Translations under genes and position numbers: made by a program
In this document: piece after piece, positions 8,196 to 17,340 of the stretch
Layout: each line of letters starts with the position of its first letter
Numbering within the stretch: position 1 is the first letter of the stretch
Assembly (NCBI GenBank): GCA_021742025.1
Contig: JAIOWT010000011.1
Span: forward strand, 1 to 19,694
Length of the DNA: 19,694 nucleotides
Origin: Candidatus Nanopelagicales bacterium
Lineage (GTDB): Bacteria > Actinomycetota > Actinomycetes > S36-B12 > UBA5976
Direction of reading: 5' to 3'
Notes under the pieces: model-generated
What the model saw: the letters and a program-made list of their open reading frames with translations, nothing else
Databases searched by the model: none
Told to the model about the DNA's origin: nothing

Positions 8196-10879
8196 GCACA
8201 GTAACTTTCACATTTGATGGCAAGCAGTACTCGGGAGAAAAAGGCGAAAGCCTAGCTTCAGCACTACTGCGTAACGGTGTATTGCATTTCACCGATAGCT
8301 CGTACAAGGATCGTCCGCGCGGTGTTATGGGGCTATGGGTTGAAGAAACCAATGCACTAGTGAATGTCGACTCTGGTGCCGGCGAGCCACTGAAACCCGC
8401 TACCACCATCGAGATCGTAGAAGGGCTAGTTGTCCGCAGCGCTCAAGGTGTTGGCGACTTGCCAGATACTCGCGACAATTCCCGTTACGACAAAGCAAAT
8501 CGTCACGTAGATGTTTTAGTCGTTGGTGCTGGAACATCTGGCCTAGAAGCGGCTAAGAAGTTTTCTGATCTTGGCAAGAGCGTCATTGTTATTGACGACA
8601 AGCCAACTGCTGGTGGACACCTGGTCTACTTAGGTCAACCAGTTCCTGCTGCGCTCTTGTCCGTATTGGAACGCGACAATGTCACATACTTGCCACGTAC
8701 AACTGTCCAAGGTTTATATGACCAGGGTTTCTCAGTTGCAACAGAACGTCGTACTGATCACCTCGATTCGAATGTTCATACCGACATGTCACGCATCAGA
8801 ACTTGGCACATTCGCGCCGAGCACACCGTGCTGGCGACCGGTGCGTTCCAACGTCATTTAGTTTTTGCAAACAACGACCGTCCAGGAATCATGCTTTCGC
8901 ATGCTGCTGCAACTTATGTATCCAATGGTGCAACTCTGTTTAAGACTGCAGTTGTAGTAACTATTGACAATCAGGGTTACCGTGATGCAATTCGATTGCA
9001 CAATGCCGGAGTTAATGTCGCCGCTGTTGTTGACATAAGAAAGAAAGTATCTAAGACCTCAAAGAAGTCTTCACGCAAGGCCATTGAAAAACTTGGTATC
9101 CGCCTGATTAAGGGTGCAACTGTCATTGATACTCAAGCCAATCTCGATGGCTTACTCAGTGGGGTCACAATTATTGATCCAAAATCAGACCTTCGAGAAA
9201 CCATAAAGACAGACTTACTGGCAGTTTCTGGTGGCTGGACTCCGATTGTTCACTTGGCAACGTTTATTGGTATCAAGCCAACGTGGAGCGAGAAGCGTGC
9301 TGCCTTCATAGTTAAGCACTCAGATTCGCTAACAAGCACAACTGGAATGTTGGCTGGTGAGTTTGGCGATGATGATGAGCCAGCGATCTTCTTTGGACCC
9401 AAGCTATCTGCCGATCAGGCACTTGTAGCTTTCGTTGATTACCAGCGCGACGCAACATACCGTGATTTCAAGCGAGCAATCGACGCTGGAATGCGAAGTA
9501 TCGAACACGTAAAGCGTTACACCGCAATCGGTACTGCACATGATCAAGGTAAGACCAGTGGCACAGTAACTATGGGGCTCATTGGTCAAGCAATTGGGAA
9601 AGCTCCGGATCAAATCGGGTCCCTAACCTTCCGTCCGCCTTACATTTCAATTCCGTTTGCTGCATTAGCTGGCCGCGACCGCGGACTGCTTTCAGACCCA
9701 GAGCGCACCACGCCGATTCACCCTTGGCATCGGGCAAGCGGCGCACCAATGGAAGATGTCGGCCAGTGGAAACGTCCTTGGTATTTCCCTCAACCAGGTG
9801 AAGACATGCATGCTGCCGTACTACGCGAATGTGCTGCAGTTCGCGAAGGTGTTGGCGTAATGGACGCATCAACACTTGGCAAGATCGACATTCAAGGAAA
9901 AGACGCTGGTCAGTTCTTGGATTTGATCTACACAAACATGTTCTCTACTTTAAAAGTCGGTATGAGTCGCTACGGCTTGATGTGTGGCATTGATGGCATG
10001 GTCTTTGACGACGGTGTTACTACTCGCATCAGCGAGAACCATTGGTTAATGACAACCACTACTGGCGGAGCGGCAAAAGTTCTTGACTGGCTTGAAGAAT
10101 GGCTACAAACTGAATGGCCACATCTTGAGGTTTACTGCACATCAGTAACAGAACAGATTTCTACAGTTGCAATCGTTGGGCCAAAGAGCCGTGAATTGAT
10201 GAAGCGTCTAGCGCCATCACTTGATGTCTCGAATGAGTCTTTTGCTTTCATGGAAAACAAACATGCTGATGTTGCTGGCGTCCCAGCTCGAATTGCCCGA
10301 ATCTCGTTCTCTGGTGAACTTGCCTACGAAATTAACGTGCCAGCAATTTATGGACTGCATATTTGGGAATCAGTTATGGCTAAGGGCGCTGACTTGAACG
10401 TCACGCCATATGGCACTGAAACTATGCACGTCCTTCGTGCTGAAAAAGGATTCGTAATTGTTGGTCAAGAAACCGATGGAACTCAAACCCCTGATGACTT
10501 AGACATGAGTTGGATTGTTTCCAAGAAGAAGGATGACTTCATCGGTAAGCGTTCATTTAGCCGAGCTGACACTGCTCGCGAGGGACGTCACCAATTAGTT
10601 GGAATTCTGGCTGATGATGGCTCATATGTAATTCCAGAAGGCGCCTATCTCGTTGCTGGCGCAGATGCGAATACCCCACCACCGGTAAAGCACATTGGTT
10701 ACATCACTAGCTCATATGACTCAGCGGCACTTGGTCGATCCTTTGCGCTCGCCCTAGTTGCTAATGGTTTGGCTCGAAAGGGCGAGAAGATTGCAATCCC
10801 TATGGCTGATCGCGTCGTTACCGGCGTAATCACCGATTCAGTATTTGTTGACAAGGAGAACACACGTCGTGACGGTTAA
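8192..10879 (+). CDS. soxA: Sarcosine oxidase, alpha subunit
   Basis: Largest subunit of the tetramer; it binds NAD and carries the folate site that captures the methyl carbon as methylene-THF. The 895-residue product starts with a ferredoxin-like fold (about 1-95, DRPRGVMGLWVEETNALV). A dinucleotide-binding domain follows with VVGAGTSG near residue 110 and a second nucleotide-binding region (about 240-400). The C-terminal GcvT-like half runs from about residue 530, with RRDG at the end. Typical SoxA proteins are about 960-1000 residues. The shortening seems to lie in the region after PTAGGH, where other family members have a longer stretch before the LPRTTV block. Translation is coupled to soxD by ATGA. 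Its last 11 bases overlap the preferred start of soxG. Confidence 0.94.
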   Translation: MSTVTFTFDGKQYSGEKGESLASALLRNGVLHFTDSSYKDRPRGVMGLWVEETNALVNVDSGAGEPLKPATTIEIVEGLVVRSAQGVGDLPDTRDNSRYDKANRHVDVLVVGAGTSGLEAAKKFSDLGKSVIVIDDKPTAGGHLVYLGQPVPAALLSVLERDNVTYLPRTTVQGLYDQGFSVATERRTDHLDSNVHTDMSRIRTWHIRAEHTVLATGAFQRHLVFANNDRPGIMLSHAAATYVSNGATLFKTAVVVTIDNQGYRDAIRLHNAGVNVAAVVDIRKKVSKTSKKSSRKAIEKLGIRLIKGATVIDTQANLDGLLSGVTIIDPKSDLRETIKTDLLAVSGGWTPIVHLATFIGIKPTWSEKRAAFIVKHSDSLTSTTGMLAGEFGDDDEPAIFFGPKLSADQALVAFVDYQRDATYRDFKRAIDAGMRSIEHVKRYTAIGTAHDQGKTSGTVTMGLIGQAIGKAPDQIGSLTFRPPYISIPFAALAGRDRGLLSDPERTTPIHPWHRASGAPMEDVGQWKRPWYFPQPGEDMHAAVLRECAAVREGVGVMDASTLGKIDIQGKDAGQFLDLIYTNMFSTLKVGMSRYGLMCGIDGMVFDDGVTTRISENHWLMTTTTGGAAKVLDWLEEWLQTEWPHLEVYCTSVTEQISTVAIVGPKSRELMKRLAPSLDVSNESFAFMENKHADVAGVPARIARISFSGELAYEINVPAIYGLHIWESVMAKGADLNVTPYGTETMHVLRAEKGFVIVGQETDGTQTPDDLDMSWIVSKKKDDFIGKRSFSRADTAREGRHQLVGILADDGSYVIPEGAYLVAGADANTPPPVKHIGYITSSYDSAALGRSFALALVANGLARKGEKIAIPMADRVVTGVITDSVFVDKENTRRDG
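10853..10858 (+). promoter_or_regulatory. Ribosome binding site deciding the soxG start
   Basis: AAGGAG inside the soxA 3' end stands 10 bases before GTG at 10869. The TTG codon at 10845 lies upstream of this site and would add eight residues (MLTRRTHV) unlike the family N terminus, so GTG at 10869 is preferred. Confidence 0.7.
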
Positions 10880-11468
10880 TCTGGAATTTGCAAAGAGCCC
10901 ACTTGGTGGAGCTAAGCACGGTGGCATTGATAAGGCTGTGTTGATTCAAGAGGTTCCATTCACTCCTGGTTTCGATTTACGAGTAGATCCAGAATCAGGG
11001 GCATTTCTGGCAGTAGTTGCTGCTTTGGGGCTAGTACTTCCAACAACTGTTGGTGGGGTTGCCCGCAACAATTCAGATTGCATAGTTGGCAATGAGTTAC
11101 CGGCAGCTGGCGGCATTAGTGCCCTTTGCCTTGGTCCAGATTGGTGGTACTTAACTGGCACCGCTGATATCCAAGCATTGTTGAAGCCAGTCCAGGAAGT
11201 GCATCACATTTCGTTAGTTGATGTAAGTTCTCAGCGCACCAAGATCGAAGTTTATGGCCCTAGTGCTAAAGATGTGCTGGCACATTACTGGGAGCAAGAC
11301 CTTCGGGATGAGCATTTTCCTATCGATGCCTGCAGTCAAGGCGTTCTAGCTAAGGCACCACTCATAATGTGGCACTGTTGCGAAAACTGTTACTTGCTTT
11401 TCCCACGTGCATCATTTGCAAAGCACCTTTGGACTGCTTTAACTGATGCCGCAGTTGAGTACCTGTAA
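10869..11468 (+). CDS. soxG: Sarcosine oxidase, gamma subunit
   Basis: Fourth subunit of the heterotetramer, GcvT-related but without known catalytic residues. From the GTG at 10869 the product is 199 residues (MTVNLEFAKSPLGG...), close to the family's usual 200 or so. Recognisable blocks are LCLGPDWWYLTG (about 87-98), VDVSSQRTKIEVYGPSAKDV (117-136) and the final LLFPRASFAKHLWTALTDAA. Just before that last block is a cysteine-rich stretch, WHCCENC (168-174), where I would expect ordinary residues. Whether it binds a metal is unknown. It overlaps soxA by 11 bases and is followed after 36 bases by folD. Sequence is less conserved than soxB/D/A, so the call leans partly on gene order. Confidence 0.87.
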   Translation: MTVNLEFAKSPLGGAKHGGIDKAVLIQEVPFTPGFDLRVDPESGAFLAVVAALGLVLPTTVGGVARNNSDCIVGNELPAAGGISALCLGPDWWYLTGTADIQALLKPVQEVHHISLVDVSSQRTKIEVYGPSAKDVLAHYWEQDLRDEHFPIDACSQGVLAKAPLIMWHCCENCYLLFPRASFAKHLWTALTDAAVEYL

Positions 11469-11504
11469 AATCAAGTAACACTTTCCAACTCAAAAGTAGG
11501 CACC

Positions 11505-12353
11505 GTGACTGCAGTAATTCTCGATGGTAAAGCTACTGCAGCTGCAGTAAAAGCAGACTTAGCAACTCGTGTTGCGGCATTGAACGCAAAGGGTATTTTT
11601 CCTGGGCTTGGCACCATCTTGGTTGGCAATGATCCGGGCTCACATTCCTATGTAGGTGGCAAACATAAAGATTGTCACGAAGTCGGAATCACTTCAGTGC
11701 GTGAGGATCTACCAGCATCTGCTACTCAGCAAGATGTGATGGACGCAATTGCTCGACTTAATGCTGACCCGGCTTGCACTGGATACATCGTGCAACTGCC
11801 GTTACCAAAGGGCTTAGATTCAAATGCTGCTTTGGAAGCCATTGACCCACGCAAAGACGCTGATGGTCTACATCCGACAAACCTTGGTCGCTTAGTTCTA
11901 GGTGAACCAGCTCCGCTTCCTTGCACACCACGTGGAATTGTTGAACTACTTCGCGCGTACGACGTAAACATTGACGGTGCAGAAGTTTGCATTGTGGGGC
12001 GTGGCGTAACTGTTGGTCGCCCACTTGGACTATTACTTACTCGTCGTAGCGAGAACGCAACCGTAACTTTGTGTCACACCGGCACAAAAGACATGACTGC
12101 GCACATTAAACGTGCTGACATTGTCGTTGCTGCTGCTGGTGTCCCACATTTCATCAAGCCCGACATGATCAAGTCGGGTGCTGCACTACTAGATGTTGGC
12201 ATCACTCGCACTGATGCTGGACTGCTTGGCGACCTAGACCCAGCTTGCGCTGAAGTTGCCGGATGGATCGCCCCGATGCCAGGTGGAACTGGCCCAATGA
12301 CACGAGCCATGTTGCTTGCTAACGTCGTCGATACTGCAGAAGGAAACCTCTAA
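11505..12353 (+). CDS. folD: Bifunctional methylene-THF dehydrogenase/methenyl-THF cyclohydrolase
   Basis: Cytosolic enzyme that oxidises 5,10-methylene-THF with NADP and hydrolyses the product to 10-formyl-THF. The 282-residue protein has the usual length. The active-site block [15 protein letters not shown] places the catalytic Y49 and K53. [18 protein letters not shown], the NADP-site block [18 protein letters not shown] and [15 protein letters not shown] are all diagnostic. The start is GTG at 11505 with only a weak upstream match (AGTAGG), and the N terminus [13 protein letters not shown] fits the family. Its stop overlaps the betA start (TAATG). In this operon its job is evidently to use the methylene-THF made by DmgO and SoxBDAG. 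It may be an extra copy or the only FolD in the genome, which the window cannot tell. Confidence 0.95.
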   Translation: MTAVILDGKATAAAVKADLATRVAALNAKGIFPGLGTILVGNDPGSHSYVGGKHKDCHEVGITSVREDLPASATQQDVMDAIARLNADPACTGYIVQLPLPKGLDSNAALEAIDPRKDADGLHPTNLGRLVLGEPAPLPCTPRGIVELLRAYDVNIDGAEVCIVGRGVTVGRPLGLLLTRRSENATVTLCHTGTKDMTAHIKRADIVVAAAGVPHFIKPDMIKSGAALLDVGITRTDAGLLGDLDPACAEVAGWIAPMPGGTGPMTRAMLLANVVDTAEGNL

Positions 12354-13999
12354 TGACAATCAAGGAATATGACTACGTAATTATTGGCGGCGGGTCTGCT
12401 GGATCGGTTCTTGGTAATCGCCTTTCCGAAAATCCAGATAACGAAGTACTCGTCCTTGAAGCCGGACGCAAAGACTCCTGGTGGGATCTTTACATCCAGA
12501 TGCCAGCAGCTCTGACTTTTCCCATTGGCAGTAAGTTCTACGACTGGATGTATGAAACTGATCCGGAACCTTACATGGGTGGCCGCCGGGTTTACCAAGG
12601 CCGCGGCAAAATTCTTGGCGGTTCAGGTTCGATCAACGGCATGATTTTCCAGCGCGGTAATCCAATGGACTACGAACGTTGGGCTGCGGATAAAGGTATG
12701 GAGAAGTGGGACTTCGCTCATTGCTTGCCATACTTTAAGAAAATGGAAAACGCTACAGGCGTTCCAAATGACACCACGTATCGTGGCCACGACGGACCGC
12801 TTTATCTGGAAAAGGGTCCAGCAAAGAATCCACTATTCAAAGCTTTCTTCGATGCTGCGGTAGCGGCTGGCTTTAAGCGAACTGAAGATGTTAATGGCTA
12901 CAGCCAAGAAGGCTTTGGCCCATTTGATAAAAACGTTAAGAACGGTCGACGTTGGTCTTCTTCAACTGCATATCTTCATCCAGTAATGAACCGTAAGAAT
13001 CTAACCATTCAGACGCGTCATCAAGTGCATCGGGTAATTTTTGAGGGCGATAAGGCTGTTGGTGTAGTTGCTCAGCGCGGCAAAACCATTACTGAATACC
13101 GTGCCAAGAATGTTGTCCTATGTGGTGGTGCAATTAACACGCCACAGGTGTTGCAGCTTTCTGGAATTGGTCCTGCTGAACTTCTAAAGAAGCATGGGAT
13201 CCCAGTAGTTAAAGATCTGCCAGGTGTAGGCCAGAACTTGCAAGACCATCTTGAGGTCTACATTCAGCATGCTTGTAAGCAGCCAATCACTATGAATCCA
13301 AACCTAAAGCTTTGGAGGCGACCATTTATCGGTGCAGCGTGGTTATTTGCTCGAAAAGGTCCGGCGGCATCAAATCACTTCGAAGGTGGTGGCTTTGCTC
13401 GCTCCAACGACATTGTGAAGTATCCAAACTTGATGTATCACTTCCTGCCAATTGCAGTTCGCTATGACGGAACTGGCATTGAACAAGGACACGGTTACCA
13501 AGTTCACGTTGGTCCGATGTATTCAGATGCGCGTGGTCGAGTTGAAATAACAAGTGCTGATCCAATGGCTAAGCCTTCCATCCTGTTTAACTACCTTTCC
13601 ACTGAGCAGGATAAGCGTGAGTGGGTTGAAGCAATTCAGGTAACTCGAAACATTTTGGCGCAGCAGCCGTTCGATGAATACAGTGATGGCGAACTATCCC
13701 CTGGCCCAGAGGTGCAGACTCCAGAGCAGATTTTGGAATGGGTAGCTAAAGATGCCGAAACCGCGTATCACCCATCGTGTACCGCAAAAATGGGTACTGA
13801 TGACATGAGTGTTGTAGATCCGAACACTATGAAAGTGCACGGTGTTGAAGGATTGTACGTAGTTGATGCATCGGTGTTCCCTTACGTAACTAATGCCAAC
13901 CTTTACGCACCAACCATGATGGTTGCCGAACGCGCTGCCGACTTGATTCAGGAAAAGCCAACTTTGGCTCCCGAGTATGTTGATTGGCACAAAAGCTAA
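12353..13999 (+). CDS. betA: Choline dehydrogenase-like GMC oxidoreductase
   Basis: FAD enzyme of the glucose-methanol-choline family, expected to oxidise choline to betaine aldehyde and perhaps on to glycine betaine. In the 548-residue product I see the FAD motif GGGSAG (12-17) with E36, the GMC signature [20 protein letters not shown] (about 83-102), and the second signature [16 protein letters not shown]. The C-terminal active site has H473 in [10 protein letters not shown] and N516 in [10 protein letters not shown], the His/Asn pair used by choline oxidase and dehydrogenase. Length matches E. coli BetA (about 556). Start ATG overlaps the folD stop by one base. No betaine aldehyde dehydrogenase lies beside it. 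Other GMC alcohol dehydrogenases look similar, so the substrate rests partly on the operon. Confidence 0.83.
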   Translation: MTIKEYDYVIIGGGSAGSVLGNRLSENPDNEVLVLEAGRKDSWWDLYIQMPAALTFPIGSKFYDWMYETDPEPYMGGRRVYQGRGKILGGSGSINGMIFQRGNPMDYERWAADKGMEKWDFAHCLPYFKKMENATGVPNDTTYRGHDGPLYLEKGPAKNPLFKAFFDAAVAAGFKRTEDVNGYSQEGFGPFDKNVKNGRRWSSSTAYLHPVMNRKNLTIQTRHQVHRVIFEGDKAVGVVAQRGKTITEYRAKNVVLCGGAINTPQVLQLSGIGPAELLKKHGIPVVKDLPGVGQNLQDHLEVYIQHACKQPITMNPNLKLWRRPFIGAAWLFARKGPAASNHFEGGGFARSNDIVKYPNLMYHFLPIAVRYDGTGIEQGHGYQVHVGPMYSDARGRVEITSADPMAKPSILFNYLSTEQDKREWVEAIQVTRNILAQQPFDEYSDGELSPGPEVQTPEQILEWVAKDAETAYHPSCTAKMGTDDMSVVDPNTMKVHGVEGLYVVDASVFPYVTNANLYAPTMMVAERAADLIQEKPTLAPEYVDWHKS

Positions 14000-14010
14000 C
14001 TAAAGGATCT

Positions 14011-14061
14011 AGCCCCAGTGGTCACCTCAGTTTTATGGGGTAACTGCTGGGGTTCTTTCTT
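14011..14061 (+). terminator. Terminator of the dmgO-sox-folD-betA operon
   Basis: Bases 14011-14029 pair with 14036-14054 around the loop GTTTTA: 19-base arms with one mismatch (C14023/A14042) and several G-U pairs, including AGCCCCAG against CTGGGGTT at the base. A pyrimidine-rich run CTTTCTTT follows (14055-14062). The G-U pairs only help in the plus-strand RNA, so it mainly serves the operon ending with betA. It overlaps the last codons of the convergent transporter gene. Confidence 0.6.
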
Positions 14062-14956
14062 TGGAGTTGATGATTACCAAGCCCACAAGAATCAACAAGG
14101 ATCCAATTATCTGCCAAATGTTGATTGCTTCACCCAGCACGATTATGCCTAACATGATTGCTACAAAAAGAATCACATAAGTGGTGTCGCTTGCCACTCC
14201 AGCACCGGATTGCTTAATCAAAGTTTGAATCATTATGTAAGTTATGCCAGTTCCGACAACACCCAAAATCAACAACGAGATCAACGAGATCGTTGAGGCG
14301 TCAGTCGTGATGGTTACAAACCAAGGCAAAATCAAAGTGAAATGAATAGAAGCACAGAGCATTTGTCCAGCAGCGATAGACGTTGGGGTATCTTTCACAT
14401 TTACAAAGTTGCGTCTGGCATACACAAGTCCGGCTGCATAGCTAGTGGTTCCGACCATGATTGCTCCGGTACCTATGGCATCAAAATCACCAAGGCCAGT
14501 CCAGGGGTGAGCAATAAATAAGGCTCCTAAGAAACCCATACTCAAACCGGTTACTCGACGCCAAGTCGGGTTTTCTTCTGGGATAAACACCAGCACAAAA
14601 CCAAGTGTCACCAACGGAACAAGCGCATTCCAAATACTCACTTGCACTGTCGAAATTCGACTAACGGCTGTAGCCATGCCAACAAAAGAAACCGTGTTAA
14701 ACAGGATTGCTGCAATGTTTAACTTGATCCAGATTTCTTTTCCGCGTGGGTAATGATCCTTAGTTATCAGCAGGACAATCGCCAATGTTGCAGCAGCCAA
14801 AACCGTACGACCCCAAGCTACTTCAAGGGCAGTAAATGACTGTAAGGCAAAGTTTGCCCACATGTAGTTGCCACCAAAAAGTACTGAGACTGTGATGAAT
14901 AGCGCAGTATGTGACTTTGTCGTCGTCGGCGTTGTTGGTGCTGTCTGTGCGGTCAT
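14033..14956 (-). CDS. EamA/DMT-family membrane transporter
   Basis: Integral membrane protein of the drug/metabolite transporter superfamily, usually exporters or exchangers of amino acids, purines or other small molecules. The 307-residue product has about ten hydrophobic segments arranged as two EamA repeats (about 18-150 and 160-300). The first has the characteristic ALEVAWGRTVLAA region and the second ends in IWQIIGSLLILVGLVIINSKE, typical of the last helix pair. A polar, threonine-rich N terminus precedes the first helix. It has no obvious ribosome site; its ATG overlaps the stop of the upstream thiamine-diphosphate enzyme (ATGA, 14953-14956), so translation is probably coupled. It is the last gene of the minus-strand operon. 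Substrate unknown. Confidence 0.82.
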   Translation of the reverse strand: MTAQTAPTTPTTTKSHTALFITVSVLFGGNYMWANFALQSFTALEVAWGRTVLAAATLAIVLLITKDHYPRGKEIWIKLNIAAILFNTVSFVGMATAVSRISTVQVSIWNALVPLVTLGFVLVFIPEENPTWRRVTGLSMGFLGALFIAHPWTGLGDFDAIGTGAIMVGTTSYAAGLVYARRNFVNVKDTPTSIAAGQMLCASIHFTLILPWFVTITTDASTISLISLLILGVVGTGITYIMIQTLIKQSGAGVASDTTYVILFVAIMLGIIVLGEAINIWQIIGSLLILVGLVIINSKERTPAVTP

Positions 14957-17340
14957 CGATTATCAAGTGCTAGCGAAGCCAGAGCTGCGTTAACGATCGC
15001 ACCGGATGAAAGGTCATTTATGTTGTAAAGATCCTTAACAGTTCCTGACTGACCAAACGAATCCACACCAAGAGATACGCAAGGAACACCGATGGCAGAT
15101 CCCATCCATGCCATGGCGTGGCTTGAAGCATCCTGAATCGTCACAATAGGAGCGCGGTCTCCAAGTACTGACCAAAGTGGTCCAGGCAAACTTGGCGCCG
15201 AAGCGGTTCGCACAGCCTGACGTAAAGTACGTTGCCAAGCTCCGTACCAACGATCGGCACTGGTCACGTCAATAACGTGAGCAGCCACACCTTCACTGCA
15301 GAGTTCTTGAGCTGCCGCTAAAACTTCCGGCATAACTGCGCCAGATGCAACTAAGTGAACCATTGGCACGCGTTCACTATCGTCTGCCCCGCGAAGTTCT
15401 GGGAACTGTTCGAAAGCATCAAATAGTCGGTACCCACCACTAAGAACTTGGCGCTTTAACACGGCATCACCAATTCGCTTGCGAGCAGCCTCAAACGGCG
15501 CCTGATCAAGTGGTCTGGTTGTTAGTCGGAAGTAGAACGCACCATCGTCGTACGGCGCAGCAGTTTTCAGTTCTGATGGACCGACAGCTACTCGAGTAAT
15601 GGCATCAGCCAACATCCAGCTAAGCGCAGTTCCGTAAGTCGGTTCAATGAATGTCACGCCTGGTAATTCCATACCAATGGAAGCGGTAATTGTTGACTGG
15701 TGTGCACCACCTTCTGGCGCCAACGTAACGCCACTTGGAGTACCAGCAATGATGAATCGAGCTGCGGAATAAGTTCCATAGATAAATGCGTCGAGGCCAC
15801 GGCAAACGAATGGATCGTAAACTGTGCCAATTGGAATCAAAGGTTGATCTGACAAGTCCCATGACAGACCAAGTTGTCCTAGTAACAGGAACAAATTCAT
15901 TTCGCTAATGCCAAGTTCAATGTGTTGACCAGTTGGACCTTCAGCCCACTTCAACATTGGGTCTTCATTCCAAGCCCGACGTTCATCAGGCGAGTAAATT
16001 CCATTGCGATTGATAAAGCCAGCCAAGTTTGTCGAGGTTGCAACATCGGGAGCCGTTGTAACCATGTACTTATTTATCTCTTCAATTCGGGATAGATCCA
16101 CCAGAACCCGACCGAATGCTTCTTGAGTGCTCAGTGGCTTTGTGCCAGTGGCGATCTCTGGTGCGGGCACATTAAGTTCTACACCTTTAGAAGTCGGCGA
16201 GCGATGTAAATCATGTCTGCGCTGCGCTGACAGAACACCAGCTGGACTTTGGGGATCAAAATCTGACCATTCTGTTTCTTTAGTTAGTCCAAGCTCGCTA
16301 CGGAAGTTATCAATTTGGTCACCACTTAGTAGGGCGGAGTGATTTCTTGGATTACCTGCCATTGGCAGACCCCAGCCCTTGATTGTGTATGCGAAAACTA
16401 CGCTTGGTCGATCCGTGACGCTATCGCAAACTGCAAATGCGTCGCGAAGACTGTCTAAGTTGTGTCCACCTAAATCAGTAACTAACTCGTATAGTTCCTC
16501 GTCGTTAAGTTCAGCAACAGACATTCCAACTTCAGCGGGAGCGCCTTCAAGGAATCGAGTTCGTAATTCTTGGCCTCGGAATCCAAACAGCGATTGGTAC
16601 TGCTCATTTTCCATGGCATCAATCCAGGCTTCAAGGTCCTTGCCATATGGTTGTGCAAACTTAGCTTGCAATTTCTTTCCATACTTAACTTCAATTACAT
16701 GCCAGCCAGCTGCTTCAAACTGAGCACGCCACTGCATGATTCGAATTCCTGGAATAACTCGATCCAGTGACTGTCGATTAAAGTCAACAACCCACATCAC
16801 ATTGCCTAGTTCAGTTGTTGCTGGGTCGGCTACCGCTTCCCAAACGTTGCCTTCATCCAGTTCGGCATCACCAATCAGGGCGATGAATCGTGAGTGTGGA
16901 CGCTCACCGAAGTGGGAATCAACGTATCGCCTGGTTGCTGCCGCAAAAAGTGGTGCTGCAGCTCCAAGTCCAACTGATCCAGTTGAAAAATCTGGCGCGT
17001 CTGGATCTTTAGTTCGTGACGGATAAGACTGCAGTCCACCAAACTCACGCAAGCGTTTTAAGTAACTTTCATCAAGATTTCCGAGCAAGTACTGAATGGC
17101 GTGAAAAACTGGAGATGCGTGCGGCTTAACACTTACCCGGTCTGGACCATCTAAGTGATCGAAATACAGAGCAGTCATGATGGAAGTAAGGGACGCACTT
17201 GATGCTTGATGGCCACCAACTTTTACGTCATCTTTTAACTCGCGTTCGCGATTGGCAAAGTCAACCATTCGAACTGCTAGCCATAAAACTCGTCGCTGGA
17301 TCTCATCTAATAGATCTGTGTCAACGCGCTGCTTACTCAT
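14953..17340 (-). CDS. AceE/transketolase-like thiamine diphosphate enzyme
   Basis: A 795-residue thiamine-diphosphate enzyme resembling the homodimeric pyruvate dehydrogenase E1 (AceE, about 887 residues). Visible matches: VGGHQASSAS (41-50), GLQSYPSRTKDP, and the cofactor motif GDAELDEGN (157-165) ending at N188, with alanine replacing the second glycine of the usual GDG. LGISEMN holds the likely catalytic glutamate of the pyrimidine domain. APEGGAHQSTITASIGMELP and a C-terminal LGVDSFGQSGTVKDLYNI block correspond to AceE's EGLQHEDGHSH and LGTDGFGRSDSRENL. The N-terminal extension that AceE uses to bind E2 is mostly missing, and no E2 or E3 gene is nearby. It may therefore act as a stand-alone 2-oxoacid decarboxylase or transketolase-type enzyme; the substrate is unknown. 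AAAGGA precedes the ATG. It overlaps the MFS gene upstream and the DMT gene downstream by ATGA. Confidence 0.78.
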   Translation of the reverse strand: MSKQRVDTDLLDEIQRRVLWLAVRMVDFANRERELKDDVKVGGHQASSASLTSIMTALYFDHLDGPDRVSVKPHASPVFHAIQYLLGNLDESYLKRLREFGGLQSYPSRTKDPDAPDFSTGSVGLGAAAPLFAAATRRYVDSHFGERPHSRFIALIGDAELDEGNVWEAVADPATTELGNVMWVVDFNRQSLDRVIPGIRIMQWRAQFEAAGWHVIEVKYGKKLQAKFAQPYGKDLEAWIDAMENEQYQSLFGFRGQELRTRFLEGAPAEVGMSVAELNDEELYELVTDLGGHNLDSLRDAFAVCDSVTDRPSVVFAYTIKGWGLPMAGNPRNHSALLSGDQIDNFRSELGLTKETEWSDFDPQSPAGVLSAQRRHDLHRSPTSKGVELNVPAPEIATGTKPLSTQEAFGRVLVDLSRIEEINKYMVTTAPDVATSTNLAGFINRNGIYSPDERRAWNEDPMLKWAEGPTGQHIELGISEMNLFLLLGQLGLSWDLSDQPLIPIGTVYDPFVCRGLDAFIYGTYSAARFIIAGTPSGVTLAPEGGAHQSTITASIGMELPGVTFIEPTYGTALSWMLADAITRVAVGPSELKTAAPYDDGAFYFRLTTRPLDQAPFEAARKRIGDAVLKRQVLSGGYRLFDAFEQFPELRGADDSERVPMVHLVASGAVMPEVLAAAQELCSEGVAAHVIDVTSADRWYGAWQRTLRQAVRTASAPSLPGPLWSVLGDRAPIVTIQDASSHAMAWMGSAIGVPCVSLGVDSFGQSGTVKDLYNINDLSSGAIVNAALASLALDNR

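Noticed and set aside
9579..9935. A 118-codon minus-strand frame inside soxA
   Set aside because: It is fully antisense to conserved soxA sequence and its translation shows no recognisable domain.
10845..10868. TTG start eight codons upstream for soxG
   Set aside because: It precedes the AAGGAG site and gives an N terminus unlike the family; GTG at 10869 fits better.
11469..11504. A separate promoter for folD-betA
   Set aside because: The 36-base gap shows no convincing -35/-10 pair and is short enough for co-transcription with soxG.
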